Notes: generated by a model not told the origin, from the sequence alone. Numbered from the stretch's first letter, positions 8,908 to 18,802 are shown. The stretch: DNA of 64,000 nt from an uncultured Lysobacteraceae bacterium (GCA_936911875.1 CAKZGB010000006.1:248001-312000); one strand, 5' to 3'. Made by a program: numbers and translations.

Positions 8908-9978
8908 TTAGGGAAACAGCTCCCGCATACGCGCTTCGGTGGGGTGTTGGACAACGCCCTTTTCAGTCACGATGGCGGTGATGAGCTCGGCCGGCGTGAC
9001 GTCAAAAACAGGGTTCCAAGCCCGCACGCCTTCGGCTGCGGTCCGCACACTGCCGACAGACAGCAACTCGGTCGGCACGCGTTCCTCAATCTCGATGGCA
9101 TCACCGGTGGCTGTGTTCATATCCACCGTGGAAGCCGGCGCGACCACCATAAAGCCGACGCCGTGATGCTTGGCGGCAATCGCCAATGCGTAGGTACCGA
9201 TCTTGTTGGCAGTATCGCCATTGGCACAGATGCGGTCCGCACCGACCACCACCCAGTCCACCTCACCCGTCTTCATCAGGTGAGCTGCTGCAGAGTCAGC
9301 GATCAGCGTCGGATCCAGACCGTCTTGCGCGAGCTCCCAGACCGTAAGGCGCGCGCCCTGCAACCACGGTCGGGTCTCACCGGCGTACACCTTGTCGATG
9401 CGCCCCATGGCAAAGCCGGCACGAATGACGCCCAGCGCGGTACCAAAGCCGGCCGTCGCCAAGGAGCCCGTATTGCAGTGCGTCAGGACGCGTGTGCCCG
9501 GCTTCATCAACTCGGCGCCCAACACGCCCATGCGCCGGTTGGCGATGAGGTCCTCACGGGCGATCCGATCTGCCCTCTCCGTAAGGTGCTCGCGCCAGTC
9601 GGCACCCGTGCCGCGCAAAGCGCCGCGCATCTGATTCAGTGCCCACGCCAGATTTACTGCCGTCGGACGTGCATCGTGGAGGCGCTGCATGGCCGGCTCC
9701 AGCGCGTTGAGTGCGGCATCGCCATCTGCGGCTTGCATGTCATTGGCGGCCAGCAGAACGCCATAGGCGGCGGAAATACCGATTGCCGGAGCACCGCGGA
9801 CCACGAGCTCGGTGATGGCGGCAGCCACCCCGTCCGAGTCTTCGCACACTACCTGCTCCACACGGAACGGCAATAAACGCTGATCCAGCAAATGCAACGC
9901 GCGCCCATCCCAGCGGATGGGACGGACGCGATCGTAACGTTCAAAATCAATGGCGGTCGTGTTATCCATGACCGCCAT
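8908..9978 (-). CDS. mtnA: S-methyl-5-thioribose-1-phosphate isomerase
   Basis: Methionine-salvage enzyme converting methylthioribose-1-phosphate to methylthioribulose-1-phosphate; fold of the eIF2B-alpha family. Length 356 aa is typical. Catalytic residues are Cys168 (THCNTGSLA) and Asp248 (VVVGADRI); further family blocks are VRGAPAIGISAAYG, AGETRPWLQGARLT and NKIGTYALA. Two Met codons lie three codons apart at the start (9978 and 9969). The rest of the Mtn pathway is not in this window. Gyrase A lies downstream with a promoter of its own. Confidence 0.96.
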   Translation of the reverse strand: MAVMDNTTAIDFERYDRVRPIRWDGRALHLLDQRLLPFRVEQVVCEDSDGVAAAITELVVRGAPAIGISAAYGVLLAANDMQAADGDAALNALEPAMQRLHDARPTAVNLAWALNQMRGALRGTGADWREHLTERADRIAREDLIANRRMGVLGAELMKPGTRVLTHCNTGSLATAGFGTALGVIRAGFAMGRIDKVYAGETRPWLQGARLTVWELAQDGLDPTLIADSAAAHLMKTGEVDWVVVGADRICANGDTANKIGTYALAIAAKHHGVGFMVVAPASTVDMNTATGDAIEIEERVPTELLSVGSVRTAAEGVRAWNPVFDVTPAELITAIVTEKGVVQHPTEARMRELFP

Positions 9979-10016
9979 TGTATCAAGCAGCCATCAGGGC
10001 GATGGTGTGTTGCGAT

Positions 10017-10610
10017 TTAGCGCGAACGGACTGCGAACTCCGCGCGGCAACCGTTGTTGACCCAGACCCCATCGCGCGAGATACCCCAAGTGCGATTCTC
10101 GACGCAAGGGCTGCTGGAGATCTGACGCAACAGTTGCACGCCACCGCGGGTATCGATCTGGCAGAAGCGTTCACGGCCATTATCGGATTCACAGCGGAAC
10201 GTCTGTTGGCCATAGCCGTAATTGCCCTGACCGTAACCGGAATTGCCTTGGTTATTGCGAGTGCCTTGACGCCAGCCGTTGCCACGGCCGGACTGCACGA
10301 TGAAATCCGCACGGCAACCGCGGTTCACCCAGATCATGCCGTCGCGGGTCAGACCGTAGCTGTAGCCTTCGGTACAACGGGCCTTGGAGAACTGACGCGC
10401 CAGCTGGATGCGAGTCGCACGCACATTGGGCTGACAGATCCGTTGGCGACCGTCATTGGAATCGCAACGCAGACGCTGCTCATTCTGGCCGTTGCCGTAG
10501 CGGGCATCCTGACCGTAATACTGAGCCTGTGCTTGACCCGCCGGAGCCAAGCTGCCCAAGGCCAAGACCGAACCGACCATAACGGCCGAAAGTTTATTGG
10601 TAGAAGTCAT
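10017..10610 (-). CDS. Secreted DUF3011 repeat protein
   Basis: Function unknown. The 197-residue product starts with a clear Sec signal peptide (hydrophobic 8-24, likely cleavage after AQA around residue 29). Two homologous units follow (about residues 45-108 and 135-194), each with four cysteines and the pattern RC-(D/E)S..GR.R.C, LARQ or LLRQ, C.E, (I/V)WVN.GCRA(D/E)F, which I recognise as DUF3011. A Gly/Asn/Gln/Tyr-rich linker (NNQGNSGYGQGNYGYG) separates them. Paired cysteines in an exported protein suggest disulfides. It lies between epmA and mtnA on the same strand, with gaps of 109 and 38 bases. Similar proteins are frequent in xanthomonads. Confidence 0.85.
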   Translation of the reverse strand: MTSTNKLSAVMVGSVLALGSLAPAGQAQAQYYGQDARYGNGQNEQRLRCDSNDGRQRICQPNVRATRIQLARQFSKARCTEGYSYGLTRDGMIWVNRGCRADFIVQSGRGNGWRQGTRNNQGNSGYGQGNYGYGQQTFRCESDNGRERFCQIDTRGGVQLLRQISSSPCVENRTWGISRDGVWVNNGCRAEFAVRSR

Positions 10611-10687
10611 CTTTAAGCTCCGGTTGGATTACAAGCCTAAATTCGCATTGCAACTCAGGCGGTGCAAGTGTCGTCAGCCTACCCGTT

Positions 10688-10699
10688 CAACCGCGGTTG
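10688..10699. promoter_or_regulatory. 12-bp perfect palindrome upstream of the DUF3011 gene
   Basis: CAACCGCGGTTG is self-complementary and sits about 78 bases upstream of the DUF3011 start, in the 109-base gap after epmA. It could be an operator for a dimeric regulator; there is no other support. Confidence 0.25.
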
Positions 10700-10719
10700 G
10701 CTCTGCACTCAGTTGTCAT

Positions 10720-11679
10720 TTAACTGTTGGCGAAATCGTAGGCCAGCACGTCAGCAATGCGATCGGTTTTGAGTATCACCATCAGCAGGCGATCGACACC
10801 CATCGCAACGCCGCAACAGTCAGGCATATCCGGCAGTGCCGTCAGCAGGCGGGTATCCATTTCGATGGCCGCCTGGCCACGCTCAGCGCGACGCTGCAGG
10901 TCCGATGTAAAGCGTCTGCCCTGCTCCGGCGCATCGGTGAGTTCGTGGTAGCCGTTAGCCACTTCGTAGCCGCCCCAATACAGTTCGAACCGCTCGGCTT
11001 TGCCATCCGTGATCTTGGCCAATGCAGCCTGAGATGCCGGAAATCCGTGAACCGCGAGCATGCGATCGGCACGCATCGCCGGTTGCAGACAGTGCGTCAT
11101 CAGCAAGTCCAACCAATCGTCTTTGCTCAGACCGTCGGGCTCGATCTCGATTCCGTGCTGCCCGGCGATGGACTGCAGCTCCGCCAATCCAACGGTTTCA
11201 ACATCGATACCGAAACGTGTCTGATACAGGGAATCAAAACTCACTACATCCAATGCGATGGCATCGTTGTGTGCCACTGTGCGTACCAGGTCCGCACACT
11301 CTTCGATCAGTTCTGTGAGGGTCCAGCCAACGCGGTACCACTCCAGCATGGTGAATTCGGGATTGTGGCGGCCACCGCTTTCGCCATCGCGGAACACGCG
11401 TCCCAGTTCATAGAGATCCCCAACGCCTTCCGCCAGCAATCGCTTGAGCGGAAACTCCGGCGAGGTTCGCATCCAGCGGAGACGGCTACCTCCATGGACC
11501 GAACCATGAAACGACGTGACAAAAGATTCGATATTGGGCTCAGTGTTACCGGCCTGCGAGAGAATCGGCGTCTCCACTTCAAGCACACCGCGCGCCGCAA
11601 AATAGGCGCGAATATCGGCATTCAAAGCAGCTCTCGCACGAAGTGCCGCTAGCCGTTGCGAGCTGGCCTCACTGCGCAT
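10720..11679 (-). CDS. epmA: Elongation factor P--(R)-beta-lysine ligase EpmA (PoxA/GenX)
   Basis: Truncated lysyl-tRNA synthetase paralog that attaches (R)-beta-lysine to a conserved Lys of elongation factor P. At 319 aa it has only the class II catalytic core and no anticodon-binding domain, the hallmark of EpmA. Motif 2 is seen as RVFRDGESGGRHNPEF and motif 3 as GVAMGVDRLLM; the N-terminal VLEVETPILS matches motif 1. Its start overlaps the end of ligA by 11 bases, making it the last gene of smc-zipA-ligA-epmA. EpmB (the lysine 2,3-aminomutase) and efp are not in this window. Confidence 0.95.
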   Translation of the reverse strand: MRSEASSQRLAALRARAALNADIRAYFAARGVLEVETPILSQAGNTEPNIESFVTSFHGSVHGGSRLRWMRTSPEFPLKRLLAEGVGDLYELGRVFRDGESGGRHNPEFTMLEWYRVGWTLTELIEECADLVRTVAHNDAIALDVVSFDSLYQTRFGIDVETVGLAELQSIAGQHGIEIEPDGLSKDDWLDLLMTHCLQPAMRADRMLAVHGFPASQAALAKITDGKAERFELYWGGYEVANGYHELTDAPEQGRRFTSDLQRRAERGQAAIEMDTRLLTALPDMPDCCGVAMGVDRLLMVILKTDRIADVLAYDFANS

Positions 11680-14029
11680 CCAATTCCTTTAGCAGTCTTG
11701 CCTCGTCCCAAATCTCAATACCCAAGGCTAAGGCTTTGTCGAGTTTGGAACCGGCAGCCTCGCCGGCAATAACTACATCGGTTCGTGCAGACACGCTACC
11801 GGCGACCTTAGCACCCAGCGTCTCCAGTGCTTGCTTGGCAGCATCCCGTGTCATGGCGTGCAATGTACCGGTCAGCACCATCGTCTTGCCGGCATAACGC
11901 AACGACACCGTGTGATCTGCCGTTGGTGCCGCCTGCAGAAGTTCGTCACGGAATGCGATGACCTGCTGCAGCAACTCCGAATTTCCCTTCTCGGCAATCC
12001 AGACACGCAAGGAGTGCAAGGTGTCGGCCGGCAGTGTGCTCGTTTCGAAACCGCCTAATGATGCCGCTGCGAATGCTTGCGGATCCGGATACTCATCGGC
12101 CAGTTGCTTTGCCCTAAGTGCCGTGAGTTTAGGAATCTCCAGCTGCACCAGCAGATCTGCCCAAGTCAAACGCGCGCGCCAGTCAGCGGGAACATCGCTG
12201 CGCTCTTGCGGAGTCACTCCGGCATCAAGCAATGCCTGTATCTGCTCCCGATTACCCGGCTGCTGCATGAAATGCACGATGGCGCGAGCGACTTCGCCGC
12301 CAATATCGGGAATCGCTTTCAACACGGGCCACGGTGCGCGCTGCACGCGATCCAAGGTGCCGAGCTGTTGGGCCAGCACCTTGGCGGTGCTCTCGCCGAC
12401 ATGACGAATACCCAGACCGAACAATAAGCGCTCCAAACCGGGGCTGCGACTTTGATCAATAGCCTGCAGAATATTCTCGGCCCATTTGCTGGCAGGCTTG
12501 CCGCCACGTGATGCCGGCGCAGCTGCGATCTCCTCGCCGCGCTCGGCCGCATCTTCTGCGGCCTTCATGGCCAGCAGATCATCCAAGGTCAACCGATATA
12601 GGTCGGCCACGTGCGACACGATTCCGTGACGCAACAGGGCTTCCACAACGCGGTCACCAAGGCCTTCGATATCCATGGCACGGCGCGACGCAAAGTGAAT
12701 CAGCGATTCCAAACGTTGCGCAGGACACACCCACTCGCCTGAGCAACGCCACGCCGCCTCACCCTCTTCGCGCACCAGCTCTGAACCGCATGCAGGACAG
12801 TTCGAAGGCATTTGCCACGGCGCCTGACGTTCACCATTCTCCGGCGCCGTCGCTTTCACAATCTCAGGAATGACGTCACCGGCACGGCGCACGATCACCC
12901 GGTCGCCGACACGCACATCGAGACGGCGAATCTGATCTTCGTTATGTAACGTGACGTTGCTGACCGTAACGCCGCCGACAAAGACAGGATCCAGTCGCGC
13001 AACGGGCGTGACGATACCGGTACGACCGATCTGCACATCGATTGCGAGCAGCGTCGTGCCGCGCTCCTGCGCCGGGAATTTGTGAGCAATCGCCCAACGC
13101 GGCGCGCGGGCAACAAAACCCATCTCCTGCTGATCGCGCAGGCGATCGAGTTTGTACACCGCGCCGTCGATATCGAAGGGCAAGCGATCACGCTCTGCGC
13201 CCAACTGCTGAAAATATTCCAGCAGTCCGTTCACGCCACGCGTGGTGCGCGCCCATTCGGTAACGCTGAAGCCCCAGGATGCCAACTGCTCCAAACCCGC
13301 ATGATGCGATGTCGGAGGCGCAACCTCATCGCTCCACAAGCCGATGCCGTAGGCCATAAATTGCAACGGACGCTTGGCCGTGATGCGCGGATCCAACTGG
13401 CGCAAGGAACCTGCAGCACCATTGCGCGGATTGACGAGCAACTTGCCGCCGCTCGCACGCATCCGCTCGTTATAGGCATGAAATCCTTGCAGCGGCATCA
13501 CGACTTCACCGCGAACTTCCAGAGTCTCCGGCCAGCCTTCGCCCTGCAGGCGCAGCGGAATACTGGCAATGGTGCGCAAATTGGCGGTCACATCCTCGCC
13601 GGTCGTGCCATCGCCACGCGTTGCACCCACCGTCAGTTCGCCATGATCGTAGCGAAGGCTAATCGCGAGCCCGTCGAACTTGGGCTCCACGGCAAAAAGC
13701 GGATCGGGCTGCTCGAGCTTGGCCCCGATGCGTGAAACGAAAGCCTCGACCTCGTCGGTCTCAAAGGCATTGTTCAACGACAGCATCGGTATGCCATGCG
13801 TGACCGGCGCGAATGCCGAATCGGACGCCACACCTACACGATGTGTCGGCGAGCTTAGTGACTGCAACTCCGGAAACTGCTGTTCCAGCTCGTGCAGTTC
13901 ACGAAACTTCTGGTCGTATTCCGCATCGCTGGCATCCGGATCATCCAGCACGTAGTACTGATAGTTGGCTTTCTCCAGCCAACGGCGCAATTCTTCAACG
14001 CGCGCCCGCGCGGATTCCACCGGGATCAA
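11669..14029 (-). CDS. ligA: NAD+-dependent DNA ligase
   Basis: Seals nicks during replication and repair using NAD+. Length 786 aa is rather long for the family. The adenylation motif is KFDG with nucleophile Lys117; the N-terminal Ia domain has the NYQYYVLDDP NMN-binding segment; the OB fold follows. A zinc finger uses Cys411, Cys414, Cys429 and Cys435; then come helix-hairpin-helix repeats and a C-terminal BRCT domain (about 710-786). An Ala/Glu-rich insert (about residues 490-520, AAEDAAERGEEIAAAPASRG) accounts for part of the extra length. The start overlaps the zipA stop by 4 bases, an arrangement shared by many gammaproteobacteria. Confidence 0.98.
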   Translation of the reverse strand: MIPVESARARVEELRRWLEKANYQYYVLDDPDASDAEYDQKFRELHELEQQFPELQSLSSPTHRVGVASDSAFAPVTHGIPMLSLNNAFETDEVEAFVSRIGAKLEQPDPLFAVEPKFDGLAISLRYDHGELTVGATRGDGTTGEDVTANLRTIASIPLRLQGEGWPETLEVRGEVVMPLQGFHAYNERMRASGGKLLVNPRNGAAGSLRQLDPRITAKRPLQFMAYGIGLWSDEVAPPTSHHAGLEQLASWGFSVTEWARTTRGVNGLLEYFQQLGAERDRLPFDIDGAVYKLDRLRDQQEMGFVARAPRWAIAHKFPAQERGTTLLAIDVQIGRTGIVTPVARLDPVFVGGVTVSNVTLHNEDQIRRLDVRVGDRVIVRRAGDVIPEIVKATAPENGERQAPWQMPSNCPACGSELVREEGEAAWRCSGEWVCPAQRLESLIHFASRRAMDIEGLGDRVVEALLRHGIVSHVADLYRLTLDDLLAMKAAEDAAERGEEIAAAPASRGGKPASKWAENILQAIDQSRSPGLERLLFGLGIRHVGESTAKVLAQQLGTLDRVQRAPWPVLKAIPDIGGEVARAIVHFMQQPGNREQIQALLDAGVTPQERSDVPADWRARLTWADLLVQLEIPKLTALRAKQLADEYPDPQAFAAASLGGFETSTLPADTLHSLRVWIAEKGNSELLQQVIAFRDELLQAAPTADHTVSLRYAGKTMVLTGTLHAMTRDAAKQALETLGAKVAGSVSARTDVVIAGEAAGSKLDKALALGIEIWDEARLLKELDAQ

Positions 14030-14751
14030 TTGCGACGCGGATCGCGACCGGCCTGCAGGTCCAGTTCGTGTTCGCGATCGTATCGGCGCAATTCTTCACG
14101 CAGGTGCTGCTGGCTTTGACGGGTCATGGCGTTCTGCTGATCATCGAGCAGGATACCGCCCAGCAGTTCCGCCGCGCGCTGCGCCGCAGGCAACATCATG
14201 TCCAATGCATCCAGCGCACCGATCGGCGCCGGCAACACCAGGTAGAAGGCAATGGCCGGCGTCTGCAGATTCGCGATCGTGGCGACATCCAGGCTGCCCT
14301 GCTGCTGCACGTTGGCTACGGTAAAGATAGGACCCAATTGCGGTTTGCGTTCGACCAGGCGGTGATAAGCACCACCAAAACCGTAGACCAGACCGATCTT
14401 TTCAGCGGCAACGACAATGTCCGAGCCGTCAAATTGAGTACCGGTACGCGCCGCTACAAACAGTTTGACGACCTTGTCCAATCGCTCAGTGACACGCTTG
14501 CCGATTTCGGCATCGGCATTGGCGATGGCGGGAGCCGCGTTGCCGTGATCTCCATCGGCCGAAACGGTATCGGCGCCGGAACGCTCTTCGGCAAGGGATG
14601 CCGCGGCATTAGATTCATTGGTCACCGGACCCGGCGCCGGGATTCGAGTCCCTTGCGTCTTTTTGGGTGGTCGGCCAAACCAGAAGATGGCCAGGATCAG
14701 CAACACACCCGCGGCAAGAATGCCCAAGCGAATCAAAGTGGTATCAGTCAT
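14026..14751 (-). CDS. zipA: Cell division protein ZipA
   Basis: Inner-membrane anchor for FtsZ at the early divisome. The 241-residue protein has an N-out transmembrane helix at residues 7-25, a short Pro/Ala/Asp-rich unstructured linker (about 30-85) and a C-terminal FtsZ-binding domain (about 100-230) with the family-like FDGSDIVVAAEKIGLVYG and IFTVANVQQQGSLD segments. The linker is much shorter than in E. coli ZipA. The gene lies between smc (33 bases upstream) and ligA (4-base overlap), as in Pseudomonas and Xanthomonas, which supports the call. Confidence 0.93.
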   Translation of the reverse strand: MTDTTLIRLGILAAGVLLILAIFWFGRPPKKTQGTRIPAPGPVTNESNAAASLAEERSGADTVSADGDHGNAAPAIANADAEIGKRVTERLDKVVKLFVAARTGTQFDGSDIVVAAEKIGLVYGFGGAYHRLVERKPQLGPIFTVANVQQQGSLDVATIANLQTPAIAFYLVLPAPIGALDALDMMLPAAQRAAELLGGILLDDQQNAMTRQSQQHLREELRRYDREHELDLQAGRDPRRN

Positions 14752-14784
14752 TGGGTCAGCCTGTAGATCGTCCGACGAACCATC

Positions 14785-17700
14785 TTATGCTACACCAGCC
14801 AGACGGGTCGCTTCGGCCAAATCGACCGAGACCAGTCGGCTGACGCCGGGTTCGCGCATGGTCACGCCTGCCAGTTGTTGAGCCGCTTCCATCGTGGCCT
14901 TGTTATGCGTCACGAACAGGAACTGGACGGCCTCGCTCATCTCTGCCACCATCGCGGCCAGACGGCCCACGTTGGCTTCGTCGAGCGGTGCGTCAACTTC
15001 GTCAAGCAGACAGAACGGTGCGGGATTCAGGCGAAAAATCGCAAACACCAGCGCCACCGCGGTCATTGCCTTTTCACCGCCGGACAGCAGCGAGATATTC
15101 GAGACACGCTTGCCCGGCGGACGCGCCATGATGGCCACACCGGTATCCAGCAGATCGTCGCCGGTCAGTTCGAGATAGGCGTGACCGCCACCGAACAGAC
15201 GCGGATACAGTTCCTGCAGACCGGAGTTGACACGATCGAAGGTGTCCTTGAAACGACCGCGCGTTTCGCGATCGATCTTGCGAATGGCATCTTCCAGCGT
15301 TTCAAGCGCAGCGGTCAGGTCGTCATTCTGCGAATCCAGATAGACTTTGCGCTGCTCGGCTTCTGCCAGCTCCTGAATCGCGGCGAGATTGACCGGCTCC
15401 AGGCGGCGCAGTTTGGCATCCAGTTCGATGACCGTCTGGCCCCAGCGAGTTGCGTCCATGTCATCGGTCAATTGAGCGGCGACATCGGCAAATTCGAAAC
15501 CGGCCTTGGTGACTTCTTCGAGCAGCTGTTCAATTTTCAGCACCGACGCCTGCTGCTGCAGACGGGCATTGGCAATCTGTTCGCGCTGCTGCAGCGACTG
15601 ATCATTACGTTGCTGGCGTGTCTGTTCAAAGCGACGCAGGTCGTGATCGAGGCCTTCAAGTTTGGCGCGCGCCTGTGCCAGTTCGCGTTCGGCAGTCACG
15701 CGCTGATCGAGCACAGCCTGCTTTTGCGCCTCGAGTCCGGCTAGCGGCGAGTCGCCTGCAGACAGCTGGCTGGTGAGTTCCGCTAGGCGCGAGTCGAGCT
15801 GACCGCGTTGTCCCGACATGCGCTGCAAGGTCTGCACCAGTCCTTGCATCTGCGCACGACTGCTTTCGACCTTGAGAGCCAAGGCATGCATGCGATCGCG
15901 CGATTCACGAGCGGCTGCACGCGCTGCATCGCGTCGTTCCAGCAGTTCCTGACGCTGCGATTCCAAAGTACGGCGTTCGTCGTTGAGACTGGCCATCTTC
16001 TGCACCGCCACTTCCTGGCGGGAGCGGGCTTCGCGCGTTTTGTCCTGCGCCGAGCGCTGAATTTCCTGCGACTGCTGCAGTTCTTTGTCGATATTGCTGA
16101 TGCGATTGGTCGCCGAGTCGATGCGCCCCTGCTGGCTTTGCAGCTGGCCGCCAAGTTCGGACGCCAGACGATGCGCCGCGTGCAACTGACGTTGCATTTC
16201 CTCGCGTTCCTGTTCGGCGCGCAGAAGGTTTTGCTTGCCTTCGTCGATGCGGGCTTCGAGTTCGCGTTCTTCGACCGTCAGCTTTTCAATGTCCGCGCGC
16301 AGCGTTTGGATCTCGCGTTCGCGTACCAGTGCACCCTGACGGGCGGCGCCGGCCGGCAGAACGCCGACCCAGCCTTCGCCAAGACGGACACCATCACGCG
16401 TAATGACCAGTTCGTCGGCAGCGATTTGCGAGCGTAGCTGTTGCGCGTCTTCAACGTTCTCGGCGAAATGCACTCGCGACAGCACTTGGCGAATGGCCCA
16501 TGGACCCTTGACGCGTGCGGCCAAACTGGTCGCTGCGACCGGGCCATCCTGCTGAGCGGAATCCACCAGCGCCAGACCCGAATCGGTCAGCTCGCCGAGT
16601 GCAGACAACCAGTCCTGCGGCGATTCCACGAGAACGCCTTCGAGCAACGGGCCTAGCGCCAGTTCCACCGGGCTTTCAAAGCCTTCATCGACGCGAATGC
16701 GTTCGCCGACACGCTTGGCATCGTTCAAACCATGCTTGCGGATCCATTGCATTGCGGTTTCGGCATCCTGACCCAAGGCCGCGGCTTGCAGCGTTTCCAG
16801 CGAGGCCAAACGGCCGCGTGCCGACTGGTTGGTCTGACGTGTGTGATGCAGGCGTTCGAGCAACTCGCGCTGCGCTTCCTGCAAACCGGCAACCACACCA
16901 CGACGGCTTTCCACTTCACCGGCTTGCGACTCGCTCAATGCCAGTTGCGCAGTGTGTTTCTCGGTCAGTTCCGCAAGTGCACCGGCGAGCGCTTCGAGAT
17001 CGAACTGCACCCGTTCTTCCTGCAGGCGCTGTTGGCGACGCTCGGCATCCAAAGCCTGACGTTCCAAATGCTCGATGGCCGTGCGCTCAACGTCGGCGGC
17101 GCGGGTTGCTTCAGCTGCTGCCCTGTTTTGCGCATCCCATGCCGTCTGCCATTCCTGCACCGCGGATTCTGCGGACTTCAGCGCTTCCTGCAGCGGACCG
17201 TCGGCACTGCGCAACGATTCCAGTTGCGGTTCGTCTTCGGCAATCATTTGCGTCAGCGCATCCAGACGCGACTGATCGGAACCGACGTGGCTGACCAGCT
17301 CGGCCAATTGTGCGGACGCATCGGCATGAGCGCGGTTCAGGCGTTCGCTCAGTTCGCGCTGATGTTCGATCTGCTGTTCGATGCGTGCGAGATTGCCGCT
17401 CACTTCATAGCTGGCGGCCTGACGCGCGTTCAGATCGACGGTGGCTTCATCACGCAACGTACGATGCGTTTCGATCTCGCGTTCCGCCTCGCGCATCTGC
17501 GCAATAGTCTGTTCTAAGCGGGTCTCATCGGCGGCGAGTTTTTCACGCTGACTGGCCAGACGCTGATCGACGGCACGGTGCTCCAAAGCTTTGTGTTGCG
17601 CATCCGTAATGCGGCGCTGTTCCTGCAGTGCCTTGTACTGCTCAGCCTGACGCGCCTGACGTTTCAGATGTTCGAGCTGCTTGCCGACTTCGTCGCGCAG

Positions 17701-18288
17701 ATCGCTCAGACGTTCGAGATTTTCTTTGGTATGACGGATGCGCGTCTCGGTTTCGCGACGGCGCTCCTTGTACTTGGAGATGCCCGCGGCCTCTTCGAGA
17801 TAAACACGCAATTCCTCAGGCTTGGCGAGAATGATGTTGGAGATCATTCCCTGCTCGATGATGGAATAGCTGCGCGGACCCAGACCCGTTCCCAGGAACA
17901 GATCCGTAATATCGCGGCGACGGCACTTGCTGCCGTTGAGGTAATAGTTGCTGTTGCCGTCGAGGCTTACGGTCCGTTTGACCGAGATCTCATCGAACGC
18001 GCCGTACTGGCCGGTAATCGAATGATCCGAGTTGTCGAAGATCAGTTCCACCATGGCCTGATTGACCGGCTTGCGGGCAGTCGAGCCGGCAAAGATCACA
18101 TCGGTCAGGGATTCACCGCGAAGGCGACTTGCCGAACTCTCACCCATGACCCAGCGAACTGCGTCAATGATGTTGGACTTGCCGCAACCATTGGGGCCGA
18201 CAACACCCGTCAGATTGGATGGGAGATTAAGAGTTGTCGGGTCGACAAACGATTTGAAACCCGACAGTTTGATGGTGGAAAGTCGCAT
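14785..18288 (-). CDS. smc: Chromosome partition protein Smc
   Basis: SMC ATPase that forms the condensin ring with ScpA and ScpB. The chosen start gives 1167 aa beginning MRLSTIKLSGFKSF, the family's standard N-terminus; the frame stays open 14 codons further upstream but that extension is not conserved-looking. Walker A GPNGCGKS is at residues 31-38; two long coiled coils flank a hinge near residues 510-640; the C-terminal head has the signature LLSGGEKAM and Walker B FCLLDEVDAPLDE. It heads the smc-zipA-ligA-epmA group. scpA and scpB lie about 0.6 kb away on the opposite strand. Confidence 0.98.
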   Translation of the reverse strand: MRLSTIKLSGFKSFVDPTTLNLPSNLTGVVGPNGCGKSNIIDAVRWVMGESSASRLRGESLTDVIFAGSTARKPVNQAMVELIFDNSDHSITGQYGAFDEISVKRTVSLDGNSNYYLNGSKCRRRDITDLFLGTGLGPRSYSIIEQGMISNIILAKPEELRVYLEEAAGISKYKERRRETETRIRHTKENLERLSDLRDEVGKQLEHLKRQARQAEQYKALQEQRRITDAQHKALEHRAVDQRLASQREKLAADETRLEQTIAQMREAEREIETHRTLRDEATVDLNARQAASYEVSGNLARIEQQIEHQRELSERLNRAHADASAQLAELVSHVGSDQSRLDALTQMIAEDEPQLESLRSADGPLQEALKSAESAVQEWQTAWDAQNRAAAEATRAADVERTAIEHLERQALDAERRQQRLQEERVQFDLEALAGALAELTEKHTAQLALSESQAGEVESRRGVVAGLQEAQRELLERLHHTRQTNQSARGRLASLETLQAAALGQDAETAMQWIRKHGLNDAKRVGERIRVDEGFESPVELALGPLLEGVLVESPQDWLSALGELTDSGLALVDSAQQDGPVAATSLAARVKGPWAIRQVLSRVHFAENVEDAQQLRSQIAADELVITRDGVRLGEGWVGVLPAGAARQGALVREREIQTLRADIEKLTVEERELEARIDEGKQNLLRAEQEREEMQRQLHAAHRLASELGGQLQSQQGRIDSATNRISNIDKELQQSQEIQRSAQDKTREARSRQEVAVQKMASLNDERRTLESQRQELLERRDAARAAARESRDRMHALALKVESSRAQMQGLVQTLQRMSGQRGQLDSRLAELTSQLSAGDSPLAGLEAQKQAVLDQRVTAERELAQARAKLEGLDHDLRRFEQTRQQRNDQSLQQREQIANARLQQQASVLKIEQLLEEVTKAGFEFADVAAQLTDDMDATRWGQTVIELDAKLRRLEPVNLAAIQELAEAEQRKVYLDSQNDDLTAALETLEDAIRKIDRETRGRFKDTFDRVNSGLQELYPRLFGGGHAYLELTGDDLLDTGVAIMARPPGKRVSNISLLSGGEKAMTAVALVFAIFRLNPAPFCLLDEVDAPLDEANVGRLAAMVAEMSEAVQFLFVTHNKATMEAAQQLAGVTMREPGVSRLVSVDLAEATRLAGVA

Positions 18289-18398
18289 GCAGCGGAAACC
18301 GGATCGAGCCACCCGCCGAGATCGGACCACGACAGGAGGCTATTAAATGAGGGACTGCACCAATAAGGCGCAGGACCAAAAAGTATAGCTCAGCCCAA

Positions 18399-18698
18399 CT
18401 ACGGCAGCACTTTGCGGAACGGACGGACCGAGAGTTCGGAATACACCCCTTGCTCCTGATACGGATCCTGGGCTAGCCATGCCTCGGCCGAGGCCTGATC
18501 GGTAAACTCCGCCACGATGAGCGAGCCGAGGAAACCGGCCGGACCCGGATCTTCGGCATCAATTGCGGGGATGGGACCGGCGGCGAGTAGCCTTCCCTCT
18601 GCCATCAGGGATTCCAGTCGGGCCAGATGTGCGGGGCGGGCGGCGGCGCGCTTGGCATCGATGTCCGAGCCGTAACGGCCTTCGAGGATGTACCACAT
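18399..18698 (-). CDS. YciI family protein
   Basis: Small 99-residue ferredoxin-like-fold protein of the YciI/YCII group. Visible features are the start MWYILEGRYGSD, the conserved ARPAHLARL segment with the His proposed as catalytic or ligand-binding in the family, GRLLAAGPIP, and the ending QDPYQEQGVYSELSVRPFRKV. The role is not established; enzymatic and dimer-scaffold roles have been proposed for relatives. The frame is open 28 codons upstream (to 18782) but the conserved N-terminus sets the start at 18698. It lies alone between smc and divergent scpA. Confidence 0.9.
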   Translation of the reverse strand: MWYILEGRYGSDIDAKRAAARPAHLARLESLMAEGRLLAAGPIPAIDAEDPGPAGFLGSLIVAEFTDQASAEAWLAQDPYQEQGVYSELSVRPFRKVLP

Positions 18699-18755
18699 AG
18701 CAGGCTCTCTTGAGTTAATGAAGGGATTACAGTACCATTGACCACGGTCATGCCT

Positions 18756-18777
18756 GCCGGACCACTGCCAGTCCGGC
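18756..18777. promoter_or_regulatory. Inverted repeat in the yciI-scpA intergenic region
   Basis: GCCGGAC and GTCCGGC separated by 8 bases form a 7-bp hairpin with no T-tract, so it is not a terminator. Just upstream, TTGAGT at 18710 and TACCAT at 18733 with a 17-base spacer form a weak plus-strand promoter candidate for scpA. Confidence 0.3.
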
Positions 18778-18802
18778 CGCATCTTCCCCGACTTATGGAG
18801 CT

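Noticed and set aside
18289..18330. Extended smc start
   Set aside because: The 14 extra residues (MVRSRRVARSGFRC) precede the conserved MRLSTIKLSGFKSF start and show no family similarity.
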